From Pyrinomonadaceae bacterium (GTDB lineage: Bacteria > Acidobacteriota > Blastocatellia > Pyrinomonadales > Pyrinomonadaceae): a stretch of DNA of 64,000 bases. Below, one piece after another: positions 54,013 through 62,069 of this stretch. Every line of letters starts with the position of its first letter. Position 1 is the stretch's first letter. The notes beneath the pieces were generated by a model. It was not told the origin of the DNA, ran no database searches, and saw only the letters and a program-made list of their open reading frames with translations. The stretch spans positions 248,001 to 312,000 of the forward strand of contig JAJQRF010000002.1 in the NCBI GenBank assembly GCA_021228405.1, in the 5' to 3' direction. The translations under genes were made by a program, and so were the position numbers.

Positions 54013-57000
54013 ATGCGATTTTTCAAAGCTCTTGCTCTATGTTTGTCGGTTATCCCAACCGCCGCCGCCGCAACTTTGCCGGAAACAATCCTGAGCTACG
54101 GATTACCGGATTATGCCGCAAACCAACAGTCGATTTTGCAAAAGCTGTTCGAGCCGGAAAATCAGGAAATAAATCTTGGAATATTGGAGCCGACGCAACC
54201 CAAAACTATTTCCATTGAAAGCAGAGCCCGTCAAAGGTTTCAGACACAGTTAAAGCCACGGCAATTCGCACAAATCAATATTCTCAAAAACGACCTTAAT
54301 CTAAAGATCAAAATATCCGCCCCGAACGGCTCGGCGGTTAGCGAAACGATCAGCGCGCGATTCGGAAACGTAAGCGTTCGATGGGTTTCGGAAACCGAAG
54401 GCAGATACCTCATCGAAGTAATTTCTCTCGAAAGGAACACTGCGGGAAAATACACCCTCGATTTTTTAATTCCGCATCCGGCAACCCCGACGGATTATGA
54501 ACATATCAAATTCTCACGATCATTCGACGAAGGCGAAAAGCTTCTCACGGAGGGGAATCAAAAATCTCTCCAGCTCGCGCTTGAAAAATACCAGTCAGCG
54601 TTTGTCGGTTTCAAACAATTGCAGAATTATTCCGAAGCCGCTCGTGCGGCGGGACGAATGGGAGAAGTTTTCCTAACTTGGGGCAACAACAAGAAAGCCT
54701 ACGAATATTTCAAAACAGCCTACGCCCTGTCGGAAAAAGGCGGTGACAAAATTCTTCCGTTGACTCTGTTGAACTTAATGAACAAAAGTTTGATTTATCT
54801 CGACAAAATGTCCGAAGCCCGCCAAATTCTCAAAAAGGTTTTTGCGACCATTCAAACGGAACGGAGCGAAATTGAAGCACGAAAGCTTTTGTTTGAAGAG
54901 GGCAACGCCGAATTGAATATCGGAGAGATTCTTTATTCCGAGGGAAATTTACCGCAATCCTTGTCAAAATTCAGCAGTTCGATCCAAAAGTTTAAGGAGG
55001 TCGATGATCGTCGGGGACAGGCACTCGGGCATTTGTTCAGCGGTTATTCACTTACCGATCTCGGCTACCTGAAAGATGCCCGCGAACATTTCCAACAAGC
55101 ACTCGCCCTGCTTGAAGAAGGATTTCACGTTAAAGACCGCGCAATGGTTTTGATCGTTCTGGGCGGCGACCTTTTCGCCCGCGGAGAACCGCAACAGGCT
55201 CTCAAATATTATAATGCGGCGTTGGATACTTTTCATCTTCTCAACGATACGCAGAATGAAGGAGTCGCGCTGAACGGAATCGCGCGGATTTATAAAGAAC
55301 TGAACGAACCCCGGATAGCCTATGAGATATATCAACAATCGATGCGGCTTTTTGAAAAGAACAACAACATCGATTTTCAATCGACGACCCTGCTAAGTCT
55401 GGGACAGAATTGTAAAATGCTCGGGAAAACCGACGAAGCGTTGCGCCATTACCGGAAAAGTTTTGAGATCAGCCAATTTCTCGGAAAAAAAAGAATTGCC
55501 GCTTATGCCTTAAACGCTATCGCCGAACTCGCCGAGGCAACGGGCAATCCGCTCGGGGCAATAGCGGAGTTGAAGAAAAGCATTGAACTTCTCCGCTCAA
55601 GCGGCGACCGGAAAGGTCAGGCTGAAACCTTTAACAGCATCGGCGACATCTACGCCAAAAATCGCCAATATCTTCCCGCATTGCGGGTTTACCGTCAGGC
55701 TTTGCAAATCAGCCGCACTATCGGCGATAAAAGATTGGAAGCCCAAACCCTGTATGACATTGCGCTGACCAGCCGTCAGATCGGCGAACTTGCCGAGTCG
55801 TTGGATAATATTGAGCTGGCGTTATCGATCATTGAAAGTTTGCGCGTACTGATCGCGAATGAGAGTCTGCGTATGTCCTACTTTTCGATGGCGACCAAAT
55901 ATTATGATTTTTATATCAATTTGCTGATGCAGCTTGATAAAACGATGCCCGAAAATGATTACAAATTTCGCGCCTGGCAAGCGAGTGAAAAAGTCAGGTC
56001 GAGAGTCTTACTCGAATCGCTTTCATTAGCCGGAGTGAGGGTCAAACAAGCACAGAATCCCGAATTGGATCAGCGCGAAGAAAATCTCGCCAGATTAATA
56101 AACGAAAAAATTAATCTGCACTCAAATCTTGTTACTCAAAATAAGCCGCTCGAAGAAATAAACCGCTCTATGCAGGAAATGCGCCGTTTATTCATCAATT
56201 ATGAAGAAATCCGGGATGAGATCAAACGCGAAGATTCATCGCTAAAAAGGCTTGCCTCGCCTGAAAAACTCGATCTTTCGGCGGTCAAAACGTTTATGCG
56301 GGACGAACCGGATTCGGTCTTTATGGAATATTTACTGACCGATGAGAAAGGTTATCTTTGGACGATCACGAGCGATAGGATCGAGAGTTTTGAACTGCCC
56401 TCGCGCTCCGAGATCGAAAAAGTGTCGCTTGAATATCATCAAATTCTGGCAACTCCGCCGCCGCGCCAGAGCGCGACCGTTACCGATTCAAATGCGGACA
56501 AGCAAACGGAAGATTATATTGCCAAGGCGTGCGAGTTGAGCAAAATGATTATTCCGCCCGGGGCATTGCCGCCGGATAAAAAGCGTTTATTGATCGTTCC
56601 CGATAAAGCCTTGAATTATGTTTCGTTCGATGCCTTACTCCTTTCCTGTGCTTCCGAAACGTCCTCTCAGATGTCAAACGACATTCCTTCGTATGTGCCG
56701 TTGATGACAAAATTTGAAACGCTGACAACGCCGTCGGCGGCGATCTTGATGGAAATCCGAAAAAATCGCGGCAATGAAGCGGGCGCGCCGAATTTTGCCG
56801 CCATATTTGCCGACCCGGTTTTTGAGCCGGAAGATTCGGATATGCCGCTAAATCAGGACAACAGACTGATTTCAAAGCCGGAAAATTCCATGACAAGATT
56901 AATTTACTCTTCGCAGGAAGCCGAACAGATCATGGAAATGACTTCACCCGGCAATAGTTTGTTATTAAGCAGATTTGACGCAAATTTGGACGAAATCAAA

Positions 57001-57594
57001 AATCCGCGGATAAAGAATTACCAGATTCTGCATTTTGCCACCCACAGTCTGGCGAACGATGAAATTCCCGAGCTTTCAGGAATATATCTTTCCCAGTTTA
57101 ATAAAAATGGTGAGCCAGTGCCCGGAGTTCTGCGGCTCCAGAGCATTTACGATCTTAATATTAACGCCAAACTGATAGTCTTAAGCAGTTGCAAAAGCGC
57201 GGTCGGTCGTGATATTTCCGGCGAAGGGCTGATTAGCCTTTCGCGCGGTTTTATGTCGGCAGGTGCCGAAAGCGTCGTCGGCAGTCTGTGGAAGATCGAC
57301 GATCAGGCGAGTGCCGAATTGATGAAATATTTTTATACGTTTCTCATATACGACAGGATGAGTTTGTCTGAAGCATTAAGAAACGCTAAATTAAAGATGT
57401 CGACACAAAAAAAGTGGCAGTCGCCTTATTTTTGGTCAGGATTTGTCTTGCAAGGGGAGTATCGAAACAATATCGAGGCAAATAGTCGTCAAATCTCGAT
57501 TTTTTGGACGGTTGGCAAGTTAATATTTATCCTGCTTTTTATACTCGGTGTGATTTTTGTGTTAAAGAATAGATTGAGTAAACCAAATCGATAA
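54013..57594 (+). CDS. exported TPR-CHAT protein with C-terminal membrane helix
   Basis: A signal peptide (about 1-20) is followed by a beta-sandwich segment (about 60-155), about ten TPR units (about 170-620), then a CHAT domain. The CHAT catalytic His lies in LHFATHSLAND (near 1012) and Cys in LSSCKSAVG (near 1059), both intact. A transmembrane helix (LIFILLFILGVIFVL) ends the protein. A signal peptide and a C-terminal anchor place the protease outside the inner membrane. Sigma and candidate anti-sigma genes follow on the same strand. Confidence 0.88.
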   Translation: MRFFKALALCLSVIPTAAAATLPETILSYGLPDYAANQQSILQKLFEPENQEINLGILEPTQPKTISIESRARQRFQTQLKPRQFAQINILKNDLNLKIKISAPNGSAVSETISARFGNVSVRWVSETEGRYLIEVISLERNTAGKYTLDFLIPHPATPTDYEHIKFSRSFDEGEKLLTEGNQKSLQLALEKYQSAFVGFKQLQNYSEAARAAGRMGEVFLTWGNNKKAYEYFKTAYALSEKGGDKILPLTLLNLMNKSLIYLDKMSEARQILKKVFATIQTERSEIEARKLLFEEGNAELNIGEILYSEGNLPQSLSKFSSSIQKFKEVDDRRGQALGHLFSGYSLTDLGYLKDAREHFQQALALLEEGFHVKDRAMVLIVLGGDLFARGEPQQALKYYNAALDTFHLLNDTQNEGVALNGIARIYKELNEPRIAYEIYQQSMRLFEKNNNIDFQSTTLLSLGQNCKMLGKTDEALRHYRKSFEISQFLGKKRIAAYALNAIAELAEATGNPLGAIAELKKSIELLRSSGDRKGQAETFNSIGDIYAKNRQYLPALRVYRQALQISRTIGDKRLEAQTLYDIALTSRQIGELAESLDNIELALSIIESLRVLIANESLRMSYFSMATKYYDFYINLLMQLDKTMPENDYKFRAWQASEKVRSRVLLESLSLAGVRVKQAQNPELDQREENLARLINEKINLHSNLVTQNKPLEEINRSMQEMRRLFINYEEIRDEIKREDSSLKRLASPEKLDLSAVKTFMRDEPDSVFMEYLLTDEKGYLWTITSDRIESFELPSRSEIEKVSLEYHQILATPPPRQSATVTDSNADKQTEDYIAKACELSKMIIPPGALPPDKKRLLIVPDKALNYVSFDALLLSCASETSSQMSNDIPSYVPLMTKFETLTTPSAAILMEIRKNRGNEAGAPNFAAIFADPVFEPEDSDMPLNQDNRLISKPENSMTRLIYSSQEAEQIMEMTSPGNSLLLSRFDANLDEIKNPRIKNYQILHFATHSLANDEIPELSGIYLSQFNKNGEPVPGVLRLQSIYDLNINAKLIVLSSCKSAVGRDISGEGLISLSRGFMSAGAESVVGSLWKIDDQASAELMKYFYTFLIYDRMSLSEALRNAKLKMSTQKKWQSPYFWSGFVLQGEYRNNIEANSRQISIFWTVGKLIFILLFILGVIFVLKNRLSKPNR

Positions 57595-57667
57595 AGCGAA
57601 GCGTGAAACGGACACAGCAACCTTTGTTTGAAGTTTTAGAAAGGATATTGCGGCACAATCCCCTAAA

Positions 57668-58237
57668 GTGAATAAATACGAACTAACAGAAGAAAGTTTC
57701 AACAACCTGATAAAATGGTTGGGCAGCAACAAAGATTCCGGAGAGAAATATGAAGAAATACGCTTTAAATTAATCAAATATTTTTCCTGGAACGGATGCC
57801 GGAATGCTGAAGAACTGGCGGATGAAGCGATAAACATCGTTGCCAGCAAACTGCCGCAATTGACTGAGGATTATACAGGCGATCCGGCACTTTATTTTTT
57901 AGGTGTCGCCCGCAAATTAGCTAAGAAACAATCCCCCCATAATCAATATGTTCCCCTTTCGCCGGATTTGAAAGCCGAAGATAATTCGGAAGAAAATTCC
58001 CGCGTGGTCAAGCTCGAAAAATGCCGTGAGGAATGTCTGCAGAAACTGCCCGAACGCAAGCAAAAACTTATTCGTCTTTACTATCAAAAGGGAGGAGAAC
58101 ATAACGAAGATTTTCGCGAAAGCCTTGCCGCCGAGAAAAATATGAAGTCGGGAGCACTGCGGGTCGCAGTTTACAGAATTCGTCAAGAATTGAAAGAATG
58201 TTTCGACAAATGCAAGAAAAAGGAACAAAGCTTTTAG
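57668..58237 (+). CDS. ECF-like sigma factor of the CHAT operon
   Basis: The GTG at 57668 opens a 189-residue sigma-70-like protein: region 2 contains EELADEAINIVASKL and ALYFLGVARKLAKK, and region 4 LPERKQKLIRLYYQ with a later helix (GALRVAVYRIRQEL). It is short and divergent, suiting a small ECF sigma factor. It starts 73 bases after the CHAT gene, and a membrane protein that may sequester it comes next. Confidence 0.8.
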   Translation: MNKYELTEESFNNLIKWLGSNKDSGEKYEEIRFKLIKYFSWNGCRNAEELADEAINIVASKLPQLTEDYTGDPALYFLGVARKLAKKQSPHNQYVPLSPDLKAEDNSEENSRVVKLEKCREECLQKLPERKQKLIRLYYQKGGEHNEDFRESLAAEKNMKSGALRVAVYRIRQELKECFDKCKKKEQSF

Positions 58238-58324
58238 TTAAGGTCAGGCGATAGATTTTTCGCTTATTTTTGTTATTCAGAATAAACGCGACAGGCTTTT
58301 CTTAAATCCTACAGGAGGTATGTG

Positions 58325-59185
58325 ATGAACGAAAACACAAAAGAAGATTTCAGTGAATACGATTTGATCAGACAATTTTTATTGCATCAGCTTGCCCCTG
58401 CGTCAAGCGCGAAAATTGAAGAAAGGTTCTTTTGCGAACCGGAATTCAAGGAATTTGTCTTACTTACCGAGGAAGAGTTAATGGAGGATTACGTCCTCGA
58501 AAAATTGTCTTTCGATGAACGCCTGAGAGTACAAAAATATCTTTTATCGACAAAGCCGCAACAGGAAAAACTCCAATCGATCACGGAAATGGTGCACGCC
58601 GTCAAACCAATTCCACCGAAATCTTCAAGCGAGAAAACTTTGATTAAAGAGCCGTGGTATGCTTCTGGTTTTTTTTCAAAATATTATGCCTTTGCAGCCG
58701 TTTTGTTATTGATATGCGTTAGTGTCGTTGCTGTTTTCTTACTGAATAGAAGGAATCCGTCCTCATCGCTGAATGCGGCTTTGTTGGAAAAAATAGAAAT
58801 TCTTAATCGTGAAAATGCCGTCACTCCTGAAAACGTTTCTTCGGCAATATTTGAGATCAGTCGAATATCCGAAAGAAGCCCTTCCACAGGACAGAATAAT
58901 CGCGTTTTTATCAAAGCCGACGACGAAATTATCGAGTTTCATCTGGCAATTCCGGCAAACGAATATAAAACTTACCGGGCGGTTCTCAATAAATTTAATT
59001 CTCCGCCGCTCGCCACGATAAAAAACCTTTCCTTATCACAAAAAGACGGCTTGTCTTTTTTGAGGGTCAAATATCCCGCTAAGACCTTTGAAAAGGGATA
59101 TTACGAAATTCACGTAAGCGGGATTGAATCCGAAAAAACCGAAGATTTGGGAACATTCAATTTTGAAGTGGTTTTAACCAACTGA
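58325..59185 (+). CDS. single-pass membrane protein, possible anti-sigma factor
   Basis: I prefer ATG 58325 over the GTG at 58322 because AGGAGG lies 6 bases upstream. The N-terminal ~110 residues are cytosolic and helical (YDLIRQFLLHQL, EEELMEDYVLEKL), a layout like the sigma-binding part of some anti-sigma factors. One helix (YYAFAAVLLLICVSVVAVFLL, about 120-141) leads to an external beta-rich domain. No zinc HxxxCxxC motif is present. It follows the sigma gene by about 85 bases. Confidence 0.62.
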   Translation: MNENTKEDFSEYDLIRQFLLHQLAPASSAKIEERFFCEPEFKEFVLLTEEELMEDYVLEKLSFDERLRVQKYLLSTKPQQEKLQSITEMVHAVKPIPPKSSSEKTLIKEPWYASGFFSKYYAFAAVLLLICVSVVAVFLLNRRNPSSSLNAALLEKIEILNRENAVTPENVSSAIFEISRISERSPSTGQNNRVFIKADDEIIEFHLAIPANEYKTYRAVLNKFNSPPLATIKNLSLSQKDGLSFLRVKYPAKTFEKGYYEIHVSGIESEKTEDLGTFNFEVVLTN

Positions 59186-59386
59186 TTCGGATCACAAAAG
59201 AAATCCGGCGGTCAGGTAAATATTTCGTGCGTGTTCTCCTTTCGATCAATGAGAGATTTTCCGCCGATTTGCAACTCCGAATCCGGAAAAAGACGCTTTA
59301 CCGTTATTACTTTTTCTCCAACCGATTAAATTTTCTCACTCGAACATCCATCAACAACCCTTTTGTTTTTTAACTACCGGTAAGAC

Positions 59387-60574
59387 TTAGCCGTTTGCCT
59401 TCAATTTCTGCAATCTTTCCGCCGCCGCCTGAAGAGTTTCGTCCTTTTTGCAGAAACAGAAACGAACCTTTTGCGACCCCAGGGATTTGTCGTGATAAAA
59501 CGACGAACCCGGCACCACTGCCACACCGATCTCACGAATCAGAAACTTTGTAAATTCGACATCGTCGGTAAAACCGAAATTGGAAACATCCGTCATGACA
59601 TAATACGCGCCCTGCGGCATCTCACATTTGAAGCCGTTTTCCTGCAAAACGGGAACGATAAAGTCGCGCTTTGACTGATATTCTTTCTGCAAACTTTGAT
59701 AATAGCTTTCCGGCAAACTCAGCGCATACGCACCCGCGTGCTGAAGCGGATTTGCCGCACCGACCGTCAAAAAATCGTGCACTTTGCGGATCGCCGAAGT
59801 AATATCGGGCGGCGCAATGCAGTAACCGACGCGCCAACCCGTCACCGAATACGTTTTCGACAAGGAGTTTACAACCACGGTTCGCTCGCGCATTCCGTCA
59901 ATCTGCGCCATACAGATATGATCTTGGGTTTCGTCATTTTCCGTTTTATAAATGATATGTTCGTAAATCTCGTCCGTAAAACAGATCGCGTCAAATTCCT
60001 GACAAAGCGCGGCGATAAATTCGAGTTCTTCGTGAGAAAAAACTTTGCCCGTCGGGTTGTTCGGATTGCAGATAATGATCGCTTTCGTATTTTCGTTAAA
60101 AGCCGCACGAAGCTCGTCTTTGTCAAAATGCCAGCCGTTCGCATTTTGATAAAGCGGAACGTGAACCGGCTTTGCATCCGACAAAATCGCATCCGGCGCA
60201 TAGTTTTCATAAAAAGGCTCGAACACGATCACCTCTTCGCCCGCATCGACACAAGCCATCATTCCCGCGATCATTCCTTCGGTCGAGCCGCACGTCACGG
60301 TGATTTCCGTTTCAGGGTCAACATCCAACCCCAAAAACCGCTTGGATTTTTCGGCAATCGCATCCCGAAACGATTTTACGCCCCAGGTGATCGCATATTG
60401 ATTATGATCGGCGGTAATCGCCTCCATCGCCTTCTGTTTAATGTCTTCGGGCGCGGCAAAATCGGGAAAACCCTGTCCGAGATTGACCGCACCATACTTC
60501 AAAGCCTCACGCGTCATCTCGCGAATGACCGATTCGGTAAAACTTGCCGCTTTTTTAGAAATTCGATTTTTCAT
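59387..60574 (-). CDS. PLP-dependent aminotransferase, class I/II
   Basis: The start MKNRISKKAASFTESVIREM at 60574 is chosen because it matches the family start and avoids the repeat at 60604-60631; in-frame ATGs at 60592 and 60607 are alternatives. Motifs are NLGQGFPDF, ICNPNNPTGKVF and the PLP-lysine region VNSLSKTYSVTGWRVGY. It resembles methionine/kynurenine-type aminotransferases. It probably acts on an aromatic or sulfur amino acid; specificity cannot be read from the sequence. Confidence 0.9.
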   Translation of the reverse strand: MKNRISKKAASFTESVIREMTREALKYGAVNLGQGFPDFAAPEDIKQKAMEAITADHNQYAITWGVKSFRDAIAEKSKRFLGLDVDPETEITVTCGSTEGMIAGMMACVDAGEEVIVFEPFYENYAPDAILSDAKPVHVPLYQNANGWHFDKDELRAAFNENTKAIIICNPNNPTGKVFSHEELEFIAALCQEFDAICFTDEIYEHIIYKTENDETQDHICMAQIDGMRERTVVVNSLSKTYSVTGWRVGYCIAPPDITSAIRKVHDFLTVGAANPLQHAGAYALSLPESYYQSLQKEYQSKRDFIVPVLQENGFKCEMPQGAYYVMTDVSNFGFTDDVEFTKFLIREIGVAVVPGSSFYHDKSLGSQKVRFCFCKKDETLQAAAERLQKLKANG

Positions 60575-60603
60575 TAATTTAGTTTGCGTCATAAGAAAAT
60601 TGT

Positions 60604-60631
60604 CCACAGATGAACACAGATTAGCACAGAT
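60604..60631. repeat. CACAGAT-type intergenic repeat
   Basis: CCACAGATGAACACAGATTA followed by GCACAGAT is a three-fold CACAGAT-type repeat of a kind found dispersed between genes in several phyla. It overlaps the earliest possible aminotransferase start, which argues against that start. Confidence 0.6.
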
Positions 60632-60649
60632 ATTTGTAGAACTTTTATC

Positions 60650-60848
60650 AAATTTATGAGAATTTTCGCAGATTTGGGAGAATTCTTACAAATTTACAGA
60701 AATTTTATATATTTATGAGAATTTCGGCAAATTTGGATAAATTCAGCCAAATTTATGAATTTTTTGGTAAATTTATCAGATTCTCTCCAAACTTATAGAT
60801 TTTTTCACAGGTTTACTTGATTTTCGGCAAATTTGCGCCGAATCAGGC
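60650..60848. repeat. degenerate 20-bp-period A/T-tract tandem array, about ten units
   Basis: Units of 20 bases begin AAATTT or a close variant at 60650, 60670, 60690, 60710 (19 bases), 60729, 60749, 60769, 60789, 60809 and 60829. Many carry a second A/T tract at positions 12-17, so tracts recur every 10-11 bases, close to the helical repeat. This predicts curved DNA. It lies between the divergent aminotransferase and galT genes. Confidence 0.75.
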
Positions 60849-60975
60849 AAAGTTTCTTTGCCGTCGAAAACATTCAGACTTTCGCGAAACGATCTGCGTT
60901 TTTGAGATATAATTAACCCGACACCGAATATTATCCACCGATTTGAATGTTTGTTTTGATCGTTAATTTCAAGAA

Positions 60976-62013
60976 ATGCAGGAAAACACCGAAAATTTAT
61001 ACGCCCGACCGCACCGCCGTTTTAATTTATTAACCAACGAATGGGTTTTAGTTTCGCCGCACCGCACACAGCGTCCGTGGCAGGGACAAGTCGAAGATAA
61101 ACCGAAAGAAAAACAGCCGGAATACGATCCGAATTGTTATCTGTGCCCGGGAAACGAACGGGCGGGCGGTGCGGTCAATCCCGATTATCAGGACACCTTC
61201 GTTTTTACGAACGATTACGCCGCGCTTTTGCCCGATACGCCCGAAGCGGAACAAAATGAAAACGATCTGCTTATTGCCGAAAGCGAACGCGGATTGAGCC
61301 GCGTCATTTGTTTTTCGCCCCGCCACGATCTGACTCTGGCAAAAATGTCGACGAAGGAAATCCGCCGTGTCGTTGATGTCTGGGCGGCGCAATACGAAGA
61401 GATCGGCGCGATCGATTACATAAAATCAGTGCAAATATTCGAGAATCGCGGCGCGATGATGGGCGCAAGCAATCCGCACCCGCACGGACAGATTTGGGCG
61501 AACGAAAGTCTGCCGAATGAAACGGTCAAGGAATTAAATGCGAGCCGCGCATATTTTGAAAAACACGGGCGCAGTTTATTGTCAGATTACTTGAAGACAG
61601 AACTCGAAAAAGGTGAACGCATCGTTCATCAAAATAAACATTTCGTCACGCTCGTCCCGTTCTGGGCGGTTTATCCGTTTGAAACTCTGGTCATCAGCCG
61701 CCGCCAAACGAGTGCGATCAGCGATCTGACAGCAAACGAGCGCGACGGATTAGCCGACATTCTGCGCGAAACGACCGCCAATTACGATCTGCTTTTCGAT
61801 ACGCCGTTTCCCTACACGATGGGTTTTCATCAACGCCCGACGGACGGCGAAGACTATCCCGAACTTCATCTGCACGCCCATTTTTATCCGCCTCTGCTTC
61901 GTTCGGCAACGATTCGCAAATTTATGGTCGGCTACGAGCTTTTAGGTTCGCCGCAACGCGACATCACGCCCGAAACCGCCGCCGAAATGCTCCGTGAGCT
62001 GAAAGAAAAATAA
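60976..62013 (+). CDS. galT: galactose-1-phosphate uridylyltransferase
   Basis: This 345-residue protein has a zinc-site CYLCPGN (Cys54, Cys57) and the active-site motif [12 protein letters not shown] near residue 168, whose second His forms the uridylyl intermediate. A C-terminal HLHAHFYPP region completes the fold. Family knowledge: GalT exchanges UMP between UDP-glucose and galactose-1-phosphate in the Leloir pathway. No galK or galE is adjacent in this window. Confidence 0.95.
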   Translation: MQENTENLYARPHRRFNLLTNEWVLVSPHRTQRPWQGQVEDKPKEKQPEYDPNCYLCPGNERAGGAVNPDYQDTFVFTNDYAALLPDTPEAEQNENDLLIAESERGLSRVICFSPRHDLTLAKMSTKEIRRVVDVWAAQYEEIGAIDYIKSVQIFENRGAMMGASNPHPHGQIWANESLPNETVKELNASRAYFEKHGRSLLSDYLKTELEKGERIVHQNKHFVTLVPFWAVYPFETLVISRRQTSAISDLTANERDGLADILRETTANYDLLFDTPFPYTMGFHQRPTDGEDYPELHLHAHFYPPLLRSATIRKFMVGYELLGSPQRDITPETAAEMLRELKEK

Positions 62014-62026
62014 CCGGATATTAATA

Positions 62027-62064
62027 AAAAAGCGCGGTCGAGTGAAATCGTTTCCGCGCTTTTT
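62027..62064. terminator. intrinsic terminator between galT and the second TonB gene
   Basis: AAAAAGCGCGG (62027-62037) pairs with CCGCGCTTTT (from 62054), followed by more T residues. Both A and T tracts are present, so it may work in both directions for the convergent genes. Confidence 0.82.
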
Positions 62065-62069
62065 ACTTT

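Noticed and set aside
59696-60577. Long plus-strand open frame of 293 codons
   Set aside because: It runs antisense through the aminotransferase gene, has Arg/Phe-rich composition typical of a shadow frame and no recognisable domain.
60650-60848. Possible CRISPR array
   Set aside because: The 20-base units are contiguous and degenerate, with no spacers and no cas genes in the window.
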